Shown here: piece by piece, positions 36,400 through 50,218 of the stretch
How the letters are laid out: every line of letters begins with the position of its first letter
Numbering within the stretch: position 1 is the stretch's first letter
From: Sclerodactyla briareus
Taxonomy: Eukaryota > Echinodermata > Holothuroidea > Dendrochirotida > Sclerodactylidae
DNA: 64,000 nt
Direction: 5' to 3'
Assembly: GCA_026419785.1 (NCBI GenBank)
Contig: JAODTK010003777.1
Location: forward strand, 162,501 to 226,500
Notes under the pieces: model-generated
Database searches by the model: none
Told to the model about the DNA's origin: nothing
What the model saw: the letters and a program-made list of their open reading frames with translations, nothing else
Position numbers and translations under genes: made by a program

Positions 36400-36612
36400 C
36401 ACTGAAGGGGGGATCTTGGTCATTCCAAGCAATGTCTAGTTTGTTTTGGCGCGAGTCTCGGTCACTTCCTTAAGGTCCAATCGCGTTCCCGGCACGGTGG
36501 TTGATGGACATTTTTCTTTCTAGGCTATAAGTAGGGGTACTGATACTGAACGTCCGGTTGTACATGCTTAACACGTAACTAGCAAGGTTACGAACACATG
36601 AGTGCGGCATAT
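36400..36612 (+). repeat. Diverged dispersed repeat, copy 2, right part
   Basis: TACACTGAAGGGG (about 36399) and CTAGGCTATAAGTAGGG, GGTTGTACATGC, TAGCAAGGTTACGAACACATG at 36522-36601 match 20715-21003. Together with 34646-34770 this flanks copy E. Confidence 0.4.
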
Positions 36613-36619
36613 GTGTGTC

Positions 36620-39385
36620 CGTCTCCACATCAACGTACTTGAAACAGCACCATCCATATAGCGCTTTTATCGTTGATCGATGGGGCTAATCGAGGCCCCT
36701 GGGTTCCAATATGGGAAGCCTGGTTAACATCCAAACGGCGGCGAAGATTTGACATCCTCAGCATGACGCACCAACATTTTCCCTTCTATAGGTTCACGTT
36801 CCACCCTGAAGCTGGCACTGAAAATTATTATTTAGCACTAACTACGAAGATGGTATGTTGAACGGGTTTGTTATCAATGATCATTTTTAGAAGCCTGAAT
36901 TTTGATGACCATATTATAGTACATTTTTTTTTTTGTCCCTCATTTTAATGAAATCTGTTGAGATAATACTTTGGCTTTCTATATTTTGGCTTTTCTCCCT
37001 GTTTAGAGTTTGCATAAATTGTACAAATGAAATACCTTTAGGCAAGTATATTTAACAACTATTATACCTGCTCCAACAGTCAATCTCAGATGTACCTCTA
37101 TAATACCCTAAGTACCTGTCAGACGTACGGCTTCGAGCAGAAACATCAATCTACACTACACTAAGAACAGAGCGGGCCTGATGAATACATCTGCCCGACT
37201 TTTACCCATGACTTAAGACTGTTAAGTCACAATGGCTCCAGTGTATTTTTCCTTGCCGCGACTATGTCAACAAGCCAATAGTAACCAAACGTTAATTAAT
37301 TGAACATGCACGAATCACGATTGGCCTTGTTGTGGAATTGTCTTCATAGAACGTTTGGATCTAATGTATCCACGGATCTTCGTCTGGGTACTGTCTGAAC
37401 ATTCCGTGTGCAAACAAAGTGGCAGTCTTACATTACAGCAGTAGCTAATGCTATCATGGTATGTCAAAGTGACTATTCCTTGTTGTTTTGTCGCTAACCG
37501 CCTGTAAACAGTAATGAAGCATCTTACTTATATCATGATAATGGGATGCAAGACTGAGACCGAACTCAAAATACGTAGTATGGCAAGATGTTTCTGAAAT
37601 ATCAGTGTATACAATGCTTTGCGGTCAATTAGCAAACCTAAATGGATTCCAAATGAACTGGCTGAAACTAATATAGCTATGCCAGCTCGATCCATGATTG
37701 AGTATTACCGGACGGGTTCGTTCAGCGAATTAAATGAGTTAGCTACAGTTTAATGTCTAATTATCTGCAAAACATGGTCTTTGCTCCACACAAGATATTT
37801 CCCAAGTGTTATTTCTTTCAGTTCAGCTGACGTATTTCGCATTCAGCGAACAAGTCAGCTGGCTAGCAGAACCACACGCAATGGCTCGAACAAGTTAAAT
37901 CACTCCTCTTCAAGAAAGATGTCAAATAGTCAAATGGAAGGTCCATACGGAAAGACTCGCTGAAGATCGGGTAGCCATGTGGATTTTCATATGAATCTTA
38001 GTAGCTATCTCTCTCGTAGGCGACAGGTTTCTCTGATATTTTGAATATTAAAATTAATATACTGTTGTAATGAGCTAGCCTCTGAATTCCTTTCTCGGAC
38101 GTGGAAATAATTAACGTATCGATTATTCCATTATCGGACGTGTTCCCAGTTCGATTTTAATGTGAAATCAATCTCCCGCTTACACAGCGGTAGTACATAT
38201 AAAGCTGTAAACAGACAGCGCGTCGGAACCGAACTGTCCTTCTTTTTTTAAAGAGAGTAATCAGGGGAATAGGACATTGAGAACACATATCATCGGGCGG
38301 CTGCGGTACCTCATAACTGCGTAGACTTCAATACGGGCACAGAGGAGACGGGGAGAGCTTGAAAACAGTGCACAGCAACAGTTTATGTGTGCATAAGACG
38401 TTGTGTGCAGAGAGGCCCTCGTAAAAGAGGGGGAGTCGGGTAGGACCCTCTAACCCCCCGTGATATTGCGCCCTTGTTACACGGTAACACACTTCTCCAC
38501 TCATATGAATAAAACCACTCAACTACATGAGACTAACGAACAACATCGAAGATAACTCGAGGGTAGTTTGAATTATGGTATCTGCAGCACTTGTAATGCC
38601 TTGAGAGGCGTGCCCATTTTATTCATACATCGCCCTGGAATCGTCAAAGTATTGGTAATGTGAAAATGTGGAGAGAGTGCGTCACACTCGTTTGACACCT
38701 GCATGGAATGAAGACCGTGTATCATAAATAACGACAAAAGCATACTACAATCATTGGCGTACCCACGGGGGGTCAAACCACTCCCCCATGACCCAAGTGA
38801 TCAATAAGTTTCAACACAAGAACTGATTTATTTTGCAGGTCAGTAGAGGTTTTGCAGCTGTTATTTAGCAAATTTGCAGCGGCATGTGTCTAGGGGCCCA
38901 TAAATTGTACCTATTTGTTTGCCAATAGGGAGGGTGGGGTCAAAAATGAGGGCGCACTTCCCTTGGGTTCCGACCTCAACCCCCCTCCCCCCCCCCCCCC
39001 CCCCTCAAGGCAAATCTCTCAGTACGCGCTTGACCTACAATTCGCTCCACAGTGAGCCTGAGAAAAAGCAGCACTAATGGATCTACTCGAATAGGTATGG
39101 ATGGGCGGATTAAACCAAATGATACAACAGTGGTACGGATGATTTGCTGCCACTGATGTCTCCTAGGGCAGGAGATGGAAAGGGATAGTGCAGGGAAAGA
39201 GATCCAGAAGCGAACCATTAGCATATCCGGCATATAGTCGTTATGCTTTTATACGGCCCATGCTCTGATCAGAGGGATGACTATGAGAGTGACACAGGGA
39301 TTTGAACATTCACTGGAATCGAGAAGGGCAAGACTGTGACTATATGGCCTCAGGTAAGGAACATTTTTTTTTTGAACAATACAAT
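36620..39385. other. Unassigned sequence with C-run near 38985
   Basis: No gene was recognised. A T run lies near 36926-36936 and a C-rich run at about 38980-39004. Open frames (37781-37963, 38328-38522 minus, 38976-39233 minus) have no motif; the last reads into the C run. Confidence 0.5.
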
Positions 39386-39388
39386 CTG

Positions 39389-39840
39389 CTATTCCGTTTC
39401 TTGATTGAGGCATCCTGATGACCCGTTCAATTCATGCCCTGATAAAGAAAAGCGCGATGTCAGGACAGTACTACGACGGAAACAATAACCATCTCCTTCG
39501 TTTCGGAAATGGAAAGAAAGGTGTGTAGTAGTCCACCAATGACTGTGGCTGATGAAGATATGCAATCTCCATCCAACATGAATGAGTCCAGTCATAGCGG
39601 TATTATCGGCAAACTTGATGAGGGGGCACATTGAGAGGGCACATCTCCCCCTGAGACGTACAGTGTTGCAAGAAATAACATATGACCGGCAGGTAGGACC
39701 GGGACTAACAAACTGGGCCAAATCCGTAAGATAATTCATTATCCAATGAATGAATGAATGAATATGCATGCTGATAAGTTTCTTATGTGGCTGGATGGCA
39801 TTAAAGGCGGGAGAGAAATCTAAAAGCATCACACGTTTAG
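39389..39840 (-). mobile_element. Rex1-like LINE reverse transcriptase fragment
   Basis: The minus-strand frame starts MMLLDFSPAFNAIQPHK, matching the first palm motif of Rex1/CR1-like LINEs (D-F-S-x-AFN-x-IQPH). ISMHIHSFIHWIMNYLTDL.A follows, then CRSYVISCNTV at the position normally followed by G-x-PQG, and CPLIKFADNTAMTGLI, where the catalytic F/Y-A-D-D is changed to FADN. The frame is fused over at least two frameshifts (the PQG motif is lost) and ends LNQETE before a stop. It is a non-functional fragment, with the N-terminal and C-terminal parts of the element absent. Different family from the plus-strand copies elsewhere in the window. Confidence 0.85.
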
Positions 39841-41575
39841 AGGTCTCTTGTCACATGTCATTAGGCAAATTGTAGGGTATCGAAAGGGGGGGGGGGAGAC
39901 CAAAAGCTTGAAATAGTTCCGAAATAAACGCTCAAGGACTTCCATGGGCAACGGCCGTTATTGCAATGAGACGGACGTTTATACACGATATGACCGGTCG
40001 TATTGACACTGGGATAGACTTGGATTGCAGACGAGAACAAGTGCAAGCGTGTCGCCACTAGAGCAGTGGCACCCATTCGATAGGCGACCATGCTGTTTCT
40101 TTCTGGGGTTACCGTAGTGAGTAAATCAGGGATTAGGGTTAACGTCAACTTGAAGGTGCGCATCGGCCCTGTAAAACCCAGTTACTGTATGTGAAGAAAA
40201 ATGCATTGAGACAATGTGTCGCCTCAATGAGCGAGTTTTGTATAGGCTTATATAGCAAGTACTTACAGATTGTTCGCTCACGAGAAGGTAAACTGCAATT
40301 ATTAGATAGATGAAGCAGAGTGCTAGGCTATGGCAACATGTAAGCAGTTCGTCATGGAGAAATAAAGGCTGTAATGAATCATTATCTAAAGTGAAGCAAA
40401 AACCGACAACATGAACAACTTCAGTTGACTCCTGTTGAAGGTTCTACGCGGCTTCCTGTAGATTTCACCACAACCGTTACGATGATATACTATGTTTCAT
40501 GATGATCGATTACCAGGAAATTACGGTTACCTGGGCAGTTAGCCTTTTCTCCTTTCAATAAGGACAATCCAAGGAATGTTTCATTCCCCACTGAAAAGTA
40601 GGTTTCACATCATAAATTTATCCACTTGACAGATTGTGTATATTTTATACTTTCGAATTTCTTCACGTAATGTTTTTTGGACAATGAAGGCGTTACCAGA
40701 CTTGCTAAACATACAATATCAACACCTTAGAAACAACCGCCCGTCCACACAATATGTGTGTCACCCTGACAACACCCAACGTGGGAAACCCTCGATACTG
40801 GTACATCGTTTTCCGAGATTGACCTCTTGACAGCCCTTTTGTGAGAGTCTTTAAATATCTGTCTCCCGCACAGAAAAATTTCCCGAGTAGGGAGTACCGG
40901 GAAAAATTAGCCTAGAAAATGGTAAATGCTACATGTTTTTGAACATTGTATTTATGGTAAACTTGCCTTAACTGCAACCAAGTATATACCATACCGGTTA
41001 CATACAACACTCGGGCAGAGGATTTCTGAGATTATTCTACTTCTACGCATAATTATTGAAAAATTGAATACGCATTAGTAGTTGATTTTACTCCAGTAGA
41101 ATGCCCGCCAATTTCGACGTTTGGACACCTGCATAAATTCCTCAGAGAATAAACAAGCAAGAGCGCTCTCACCGATGCTTCTATCATTCTATTACCGCAG
41201 GGTAATCAATGCATCTGTCAATAGAAGCAGGCGCAGAGATACGGACGCACTCTTGTGTTATTTGTACATAGACTATAGCGTTACTTTGCGCTGAATTATT
41301 AGTGTGATTCAGGTTTCAGCTGTTGTTCCCAGCCGCCGATGAGTTACAGTTCATGGTGTTATTTCTGCAATAACAAAATGCAGAATGTCGTACATATTAG
41401 AATCAGTGACTAACTGAAATCTCTTAACACTCACTGAACACCTCGTTTCTATTGAGTGAACATCTTTACCATGTTGCTAATAAATATCTCCCCGATAGTA
41501 ACCACACGTTACCCTAAATGTCCAAACTATTCAGTGAGCCGCCTATCTGCCTATTCTCAGCTCCCGATGCTTTGA
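39841..41575. other. Unassigned sequence
   Basis: A G run at about 39886-39897. The minus-strand frame at 39861-40163 begins next to it and has no motif. No gene or repeat was recognised in the rest. Confidence 0.5.
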
Positions 41576-41579
41576 TTCC

Positions 41580-41775
41580 GATCCTGAGCATGCATGGCGT
41601 CAATCCTGGGGGGGGGGGGGGGGGGGGGGGACGTGTTCCCCCACATTTTGAGGATGCTCCATTGATTTTCATTTTTCACACAGTAATTTTTTGGCAGGAG
41701 GCTATGTCCCCACTCCCATTTGGGTCATGTTCCCCTCCCCCCCCCACTTCTGAAGATGGATTGACGCCTGTGTGA
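41580..41775. repeat. G-run element with inverted ends
   Basis: GGCGTCAATCC (41596-41606) and its exact complement GGATTGACGCC (41758-41768) enclose a G23 run (41608-41630) and two versions of a phrase CRTGTTCCCC..CCACWTTYTGARGATG (about 41632-41660 and 41727-41758). The weaker outer match GAGCATGCAT versus TGTGTGAGCC reversed may extend the arms. It may be a small MITE-like element or a fragment inside a larger transposon. The plus-strand frame 41518-41775 is an artefact of the G run. Confidence 0.5.
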
Positions 41776-44700
41776 GCCTGCTATTGATATCCAGTCGATG
41801 GGACCTGTACTGCTTTCACAGTAACTCATTCCTTCCCCTTACGGATATCAGGTACTCATCAGAGCTGAGGGGTGGGACGATCAAGTAAATCGTTCGCTTT
41901 CAACCGAACTCTCCCGAAAGTTTCAATCAAATTGTTCCCCCTCCTCGACACGGTAGTATCTACCGGCCGCCGAGACAATGTGGTAGAACTTCGCCATTAG
42001 AATATCTAAAGCAAGACGTGAGAAGCGGAGGCTAGATGCGCCATTTCCCCCCTACCAGTATGAAAATGATGGGGCAGAAATATGTATTTAGTTGCGTGCT
42101 CTATTGCACAAATCGCATTCAGGGAAACCTGAGAATGTGAACAAGAGGGTAAAACCCAGGAGTGAATGATCTCACCGGATCCCTAAAAATGCAAAACTAT
42201 TCAATCATTTCTATCCCCAAATATCTTGAATAGGCCTAAGTGAAAAGTATAAAATACAGCTGTAAAATAACGGCTCCGCACAAAATCGCATTCACTGCAG
42301 TATTTCCACAACAAATGTTGACAACTTCTTTAGGTTCTTTCTTTCTAAATCACATTTACTATGATGTGTCATCAACATCGTTTATGGAGATTTAACTTTT
42401 TCCCTCTTTTTGATGGAAGTAACTGGACTAAACCATTTACGGTATAGTCGACAATAAGATGTAAGAAATCAGATGTCCATAGCAGTCCATTGGTAGTTAC
42501 ATCGGCTCCTTTTTCGCGGTGACCGAAATTAGCCCTAAGGCTGGACAAACAACTACTGAGTGATGCTAATACACACTAGAACCGGAGATATATAGTGTGG
42601 CAATTCATCTACTTGAAACTGACAGAGAACCCTCAGCAATGTTAATCTAATGTGACCCGTTATGGAACATCGAGCGAATGCAAATATATCTAGTCACCAC
42701 AAAAACATAACACAGATACATTACTCAATCCAACGACCCGGAATAGCTCTGATCTGCTGATGCTGGATAGCCACTCGACTATCACGGCGTCTTTAGGGCC
42801 GCAAAACATCACTCAGCTTCGTTAGAACCTGAGATGAATATTCGGTATCGTCCGCGTCAAAACTGATTAACGAACTTAATCTGCCATGATGTTAATATAA
42901 GCGACAAGCCCTGTGAAACATCAAGTCACCGAATGGGCGAATGCTAACATTTCTGTTTACAACAAGAGTTTAAAAAAGCGACACATTGAGTGAAACATTG
43001 AGTAAACGTAATACATTGATGTATGATTACAAAAATACAATATTCATGTCGATCAGTCAAATGGGTAAAAGCACTTTTTTCGCCGAGGCAGATGTGGACT
43101 AGTATACAACCAGCATGATGAACTCTGAGGATGTGGAAGCCAATGAATGTTCATAACATCATGAGAGTGCTCCTTCAAATTTCAATGGGTTTATCCAAGG
43201 CAGGGATAGTGGATGTCAATGAGCTCTGCTGTTTCTCTGGGCTAGCCTGGGGTTTCCAATGGGACACAGCAACGACCTTCATTGAAATGTAAATATTAAT
43301 CGGTCCTCGAGGCAGTAAGAGAAAGCGATGCAAATAAACAGATATTATGTTAATAACGGAACGTCGTCTCTGCCGGGAGAAACTAATCAAAGCAACATGA
43401 TAAATGTAACGTTTTGATTCCAGTACACGATCTTCACTGTTACTTCATTCACGCAATAGGGGTTTCCTATGCATGCGTATGTATGTATATGACCCAATCC
43501 CGATCGTGCCCATTCCGTTGGACCTGAGATATATGCAGATATGCAAGGTAGGTTGGTACCTGCTAGACACGGAATCGACTCGGCTAAGACCTGGAGTGAC
43601 GATAGTCGCGAACGAGCAACTTTCAATAAAATCCAATCGCCCTTCCAGGGCTGAGACAGAAGTGTAAGAATGAAGGGTGCACATAAACAGACGGCTGTTA
43701 ACCTCGAATGTTCTTCTTCACAAGGACATTTAGAAGTACTGGGGAGTGACAGGAAATATAAAGTGGGTTGTTGTTAATTCAAGGTATGGTTCCCACCCAA
43801 CACTCGAGTTCCTAATGCTACTCTGAATTTCACAAGGTTTGCTCGCTGCAAGCGAAAATGACTGAGAAGGCAATCCCCAGAGGCGAATGATCTAATCGGC
43901 ATTCCTGGAATAAAGATACCCAGTCATTCCAATCTGCTATACTTTAGCAAATAAAATACCATCGCGTAACCGAAAACACCCGCGCGAATAATTTTGATCA
44001 GACTCCGGCCAATGAGAAGATAATCATGGCGGGAGAAGCGAGACCATGTACCATTCCGCAAAATAAAACACTAAACATAAAAAAAATTGAAATTGGAAAA
44101 AAACATTGACAGTCATATCAAGCAAAGCCCGCGACGCTGGTCACAAAAAGTTCTCGAGTCCTTGCCGGTTCAAACCTCATTACCCCTTCTACAAAAAGGA
44201 TCCCGCTTATCAAACTCAGTTTCTACTCATCCCATCATTGATGAGGTTAGTCTTGCGATGTTGTGCAAGTCATCATTTTGGCCGTTACTGCTCATTTAGT
44301 GTCAATGGCCCGCGAAGTGAACGGATCCATCATAAGAGCATCTGAAATACTGTGAATGATCGATTTTGGATCTAGATGTGTGCTGTGTGCAGCCATCAGC
44401 ACTGATCCCGTATCTTGGAACCAGAGAACAAAGGCATACAAGCCATTACATTATAACATTTTGGAAGTACACCTGATCGAGGCGGCGCTACAGTTTGATA
44501 GCCCTTCCAGAGTTTGTTGCCCAATTTTTATTTTCTCTCGAGGAAGAATAACACCAAAGAAGGTAGCACACCACCTTCCACATCTGATGTACGTGTGTCA
44601 GGTTGTTCCCCTTCGTAGTATGTTTGCTCTTCAGACCAGACTGGGGGGGGGGGGGGTTGAGCCTCTTATGCTGGATCCATCGCCCTTATCTGAACAGTAC

Positions 44701-47700
44701 GATCCGCAGTGCTGAATTGTGTAGGTTTGAACAATCTGGCTGTTTCCAAACCAGTGACGAGTATGTTCGAAACACGTCTGCTAAGTCAGACGCCATTGGT
44801 TTGAAAATTCACTGGTCAAAACTGGTTCACGGTACGGTAATGACGATACCATGCTGGTTTGGTTCTTTAACTTCGAGGCAGTGAGTGGTGTATGAAGTGT
44901 ATATCTAGTGAAAACTTGCTCTAGAATCAGGAGAAGTGTGAAGTGGGCCTGTTTCGCATGTTTAGTGTGTAAGTCAATGAAGCGGGGTGGGGTAATAGCA
45001 GTGTGCATCTTCAAGGCACTCCAAGCTCCTTCATTTCAGGAGATATATGAACACGGCTAGCATAGTATTACTCGTATGTTTTTTGAATGATTATAATTAA
45101 GGGCTGATGTCGATTGATTTACACTGATTGGTTTCAAAATCCTGCTCAAAATGCTATGTTACTGTTCGAAAATGGGGCAGTCACGTCCCAAACTGGCCCA
45201 TTTTAGGCCTTTTAGTGTGGATCAATGACTATCAGTGAGCATACAGTGGGTAAAATAATTATTAGTTTATTGAGGGAAGTTGAAACGTTCAGTGTAACCA
45301 CCATAACATTGGGTCCGCCTTATTTGCTATAGAAACACAATGCTAACCCATATTTCATTCCCTATCGGATAGGAGGATTGTAGGTATTACGATAGTGAGT
45401 AAAAACGTGCTTCAACCCTTTCTGAAATTGAATTCATTACAGAAACTGGAGGACTCTATCCTTTAGGGAATTCATGTGTCGTTTATGCCCACTGCTAGTT
45501 AAAAAAAAGGAATCCATGAAAGTGACTTCTATAGGACTCACCCGATAACAGTGACAGCAATTTATTCTTCCGTGCTCTATTTTATTTGTATTTTTTTTTC
45601 TTTCAGGCTTCGTGTGTGAACAACTCCGCACAAACAGCTCAATAATATTCTTACCAGCCCAATAAGATTGTTATAATAAGGCTGTTACTTTGAACCATTC
45701 TTCTCTTAGTTCTGTCTTCAATTCTTCTTATTACATTTCAGGGGCAGTCGTCCACATACTCTCGTGTATTTATTCTGACTGGGCCTAGCACTCAATGTGA
45801 AGTTCGACTGCCACAGTGGATGGTTCGTCGTCTGTTTTCCGTAATACCAAGCTGCATGTACACGTTAGGCCGATGAGTAGGCTAATTTAAGCAATGGTAT
45901 AGCCATATCCAATGATGTTCACACCCGCTTCCAGTCCCAGGTTTTTCTTGCTTTGATTTGAATAGTTTAATAATGTGGTGATTAATCAGAAATAAATCAC
46001 TTGAATTGTGACAGAGACCCAGTCCCCTCTTGCCGTCCAGTGCAGTGGGGAAGAGGGGGGTAAAAAAATTCACCCAAAGTCATACCTAATAATGAGATCC
46101 ACTAGAATTCAATGGAAATTTGTGTGAGACTTTTTTCCTTGTTGCAATTTAAATAAAACTATTCAGTCATTTCAGTCGCAAAATAAACATTAAAACTTGG
46201 AAACAGTTGTATCTTGTTACTTTTTGTTTTGTTAGAAAAATTTAAATTAATGGGTAATTGTAATCATCAAACATTTTGAGCAACAGTGAAAAAAATCGAA
46301 GAGATGAAATATTGCCCCAAAATGGTCAATCCCCAACCCCTTCCCCCGAATTTCACAAATTCGAATACACTGGCTAGGCTATTTGAAGAGAAAACGTGTT
46401 TTTTGGGAATAATTGACGTGTGTGAAAGTCGGCTATGTTCGGCCACTCTAAAAGTAGAAATTTTTACGAGAAACCATTCACACATCTGGACGACAAGCAC
46501 ACTTACACACCACCACGAACGTCCACGTGTACTGTGTACCGGTGCATACGTGCCTAGCCAATGTATTAAATGTTATAGTAACATCGTGTATCGTCCCTGT
46601 GCTCTGGTAACGCATGTAATGTCACTGATACTTGAGTTTGGGTATAGTGTATTCTTCGTTGTGCTTCCACCATGACAAATGTTCTGGTGTAAACAGAGTC
46701 ATTAAGTCCTTCTGGTTAGTATGGTGACTTGATAAATCACGTAGACTCCAGCTGAGTACGGACATCGAAGAATTTCATCGCGGCGTAACCTCGCGCAATG
46801 CTAAGTAGCACATCGTCGTGGAACTGGCGTTGTGAATTAAGTTCACAAATATGGCTCTTTTTTGTGGAACATTAACTGTTCACATGTTTTGAACTCAATC
46901 ACTAGCGGATGTATTCATTATTCGTTCATATATTTACATAAAATAATAGTTGTGCCATGGAATTGTAACAACTTCATTGAATTACATTACAGACTGATGG
47001 AATAATGAGGCCAAGATGTACAGCGTCTTAGTAATGTCAGTATTAGTGATATAACCTCCGTTCCGCCTTTACTCGACCAATTCTAGTTCCCATGACACAA
47101 CCATTGATCATTAGATAGGCTTTAGGAAAGAGTTGCTAAAAATCAACGTACTTCAACTAACCGCTATTCGGTTAGAAGCCCGCTGGGTTCTATATATGGC
47201 GGCGTGTAAGCACAATCGAATTAAAATAATTTGTTGGGCATGTTGACTCGTTCTATTGGCAGCACGGTCGTTGCTCCCCTTGTGTGGTTGTGTCTGTTTA
47301 GTTGCACACCCAATGTCACAATGTACAGTTGGCCGATCATTTCCAATGAACCATTTTAAATTTTGCGTATGATGGCAGTGTTATCAATGTTATTTGCCAC
47401 TTTCTTACAGTCTGGCGGCTCTAGCCGTGTTTTTTTTTTTTTTTCCAAAGAACGCTAGGACAGCGTCAATAGGAAAACAGCTGGAATAAATGTGATTGCA
47501 TTTCGACACAGCTAATCTTGTATTTTCGATAGATTGACAGTTCCAAACACATCTAGGAAGGTCGAACCTAGGAATAAGAATTAACACGGTCAGATATTTG
47601 GATATCTTTCCAAATAGTCAATCTTCTAGATAATTCATGAAAGTCTATATCCGTGATCGTTCATTGCTAGTATGGTGCACTCAACCTGCCATACGTTTAC

Positions 47701-48097
47701 TTTAAGAGAGCAGCGAGAACTAATGCATGTCGTCATGGCTAATTCTTCACTGCTAACGATTACGTAGCCTGCTGTGTTTGATATGTTGTCTAATGCTTGT
47801 ACAATAGTCAATGGGAGTTGTTATATGTTAGTCTCCATGCCCTGACTGACTTGTAATGCCGCATAACATTCCGCAACATGACGTACCATACACCCAGACG
47901 ACTATACTGGAGTAATTATGAATGTAAAGGATCACGACAGCGCTCGTTAATGCCCATAGTGCCAATTATCTTGGGAGTCAGGACGAACCACTTACATAAG
48001 TTACATGTTGTTATGACATCTTACAGGACTAGTGGTAAGAAAACGAAGAGATTATTGGAATGACACGCATATTGCTACATCTGTGAATTGTCACTTG
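41776..48097. other. Long unassigned stretch, no gene seen
   Basis: About 6.3 kb. Homopolymers: G14 at 44643-44656, T run at about 47430-47444. The longest frames, 44356-44715 (119 codons) and 46286-46675 (129 codons), have no recognisable domain, and no promoter or splice structure could be supported. No tandem array was found. Confidence 0.45.
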
Positions 48098-49395
48098 AGG
48101 TATAATTTACCTGGGGTATAACGTACCCCGTTGATGTTGTATCACAAGGAGGTAACATACCAGCTAACGCTGTTGTATGTTTCGCCTGAGCATGTAATGT
48201 ACTAGCTAACGTTGGTGTATGTTTTGTCTAAAGATGTAACGTACCAACTAACGTTCGCCTAAATATGTAACGTACCAACTCAACGTTGCTGAATTCTTGC
48301 CTAAGGATGTAACATACTAGCTAGCGATGTTGTATGTTTTACTAAGAATGTAACGTACCAGCCAACGTTGATATATGTTTGCTTAAAGAATTAACGTACC
48401 AGCTAACGTTGTTGTATGTTTCACTGAAAATGTAACGTAACAACTGGAGTTGTTTGCATGTGACCTATGGATGCAACGTACCAGCTAACGTTGTTGTACG
48501 TGTTACTAAGAAATACAAATACCAGCTTAGTTATTATATGTTTAACACGAATGAACGTACCAGCCAACGTTGATATATGTTTGCTTAAAGAATTAACGTA
48601 CCAGCTAACGTTGCTGTATGTTTCACTGAGGATGCAACGTACCAGCTAACGTTGTTGTATGTTTCACTGAGGATGCAACGTACCAGCTAACGTTGTTGTA
48701 TGTTTCACTGAGAATGTAACGTACCAGCTAACGTTGTTGTATGTTTCACTGAGGATTTAACGTAACAGCTAACGTTGTTGTATGTTTCACTGAGGATTTA
48801 ACGTAACAGCTAACGTTGTTGTATGTTTCACTGGGGATTCAACGTAACAGATAACGTTGTATATGTTTCACTGAGGATTTAACGTAACAGCTATCCTTGC
48901 TGTATGTTTCACTGAGGATTTAACGTAACAGCTAACGTTGCTGTATGTTTCACTGAGGATGCAACGTACCAGCTAACGTTGCTGTATATTTCACTGAGGA
49001 TTTAACGTAACAGCTAACGTTGCTGTATGTTTCACTGAGGAAGCAACGTACCAGCTAACGTTGTTGTATGTTTCACTGAGGATGTAACGTACCAGCTAGC
49101 GTTCTTGCATGATTATCTGAGAATGCAACGAACCAGCTGGCGTTCTTGCATGATTATCTGAGAATGTAACATACCCGTTAAGGTTATTGTGAGTTTTCGT
49201 AAAGATGTAAACTACCCACTAACGTAATTGTATGTTTTTCTGAAGATGTAACGTGCCAACTAACGTTGTCGTATGTTTCACTGAGAATGTAACGTACCAG
49301 CTAACGTTGTTGTATGTTTCACTGAGGATTTAACGTAACAGCTAACGTTTTGTATATTTCACTAATTATGTAACTTACCAGCTAGCATAGTGTTT
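48098..49395 (+). repeat. 41-bp satellite, about 30 copies
   Basis: The unit is TAACGTACCAGCTAACGTTG, then TTGTATGTTTCACTGAGGA, repeating at 41 bases in the centre of the array (for example 48631 and 48672). The first and last hundred bases are more diverged, and the array fades at both ends as expected for old edges. Each unit carries AACGT and ACGTT arms around AGCT. Two main variants, GATGCAACGTACC and GATTTAACGTAAC, are clustered. Non-coding: the period is not a multiple of three, and the frame at 48467-48649 is an artefact. Confidence 0.95.
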
Positions 49396-50215
49396 TTAGC
49401 CAGGTGGAGAATATATGCACAATACAAAAATATCTTGATAATTAACCGGTTAACTAACCCAACTTTCTCATCAGAATGCCACATTTTATAATCATGTTTG
49501 CTCATTTCTATGAACACTCTACTATATACCTTTCACCTTTGTATGCATAAATTCGAGTATGTATGGACAAACAGAGCTATTCGTTTTCCTAGCCTAATGC
49601 CAAAATAGAATCCATATTAAAAATAATAAAACTGAATAGGCAGTAGAGCATCCTCTCTCACATTCTCGATTTTATACTACACGCGATATAACGCACGCTA
49701 ATTTAGCATTTATGTAACAAGCCTGCGATCCTCCACATTCGCAAATCCTGACATTTGTATAACAATTTTTAACAAATGAGTCTAGATGCAGCGACACTTT
49801 AGAACGTAGCCGCTAGGTAATCTGTCTGTTTTTCTAAAGACAGAGAGGCATATTTGGTTTATCTCAGTTAGTTGATACCCTCGACCATCGAGAAGAAACA
49901 CATAACCTAAGCTATAGATGAGGAGACACAGGAGCGCCACTGATACCACTCTGCCCAGCAGTCACCGGACGTTTTCTCCTAGATGGCTGTACTTGCAGTT
50001 GCGATAGGCGAGGTCTTGGGCTTCACTTAATAGTTCCGCTGTAATGCAGTGCACTTCCGGGGCTACTGGGTTCTGTTACAGAACAATTGGCCGTCATTTA
50101 ATCGTGGATAAGTACCGACGATAACTCTCTTCTCGACTAGTGCTCAGAGGATAGTGAGAGGTGTGACCATATCCCTGACCATTTCCGACTTGCTTTCGGT
50201 ACCGTCATTCAGTAT
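49396..50215. other. Unassigned sequence
   Basis: No gene or repeat was recognised. Confidence 0.5.
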
Positions 50216-50218
50216 TTG

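Noticed and set aside
46286-46675. 129-codon plus-strand frame as a host gene
   Set aside because: No motif and unremarkable codon content; the opposite strand is also partly open here.
48467-48649. Plus-strand frame inside the 41-bp satellite
   Set aside because: 41 is not a multiple of three and the frame changes each unit; it is a short accidental opening.
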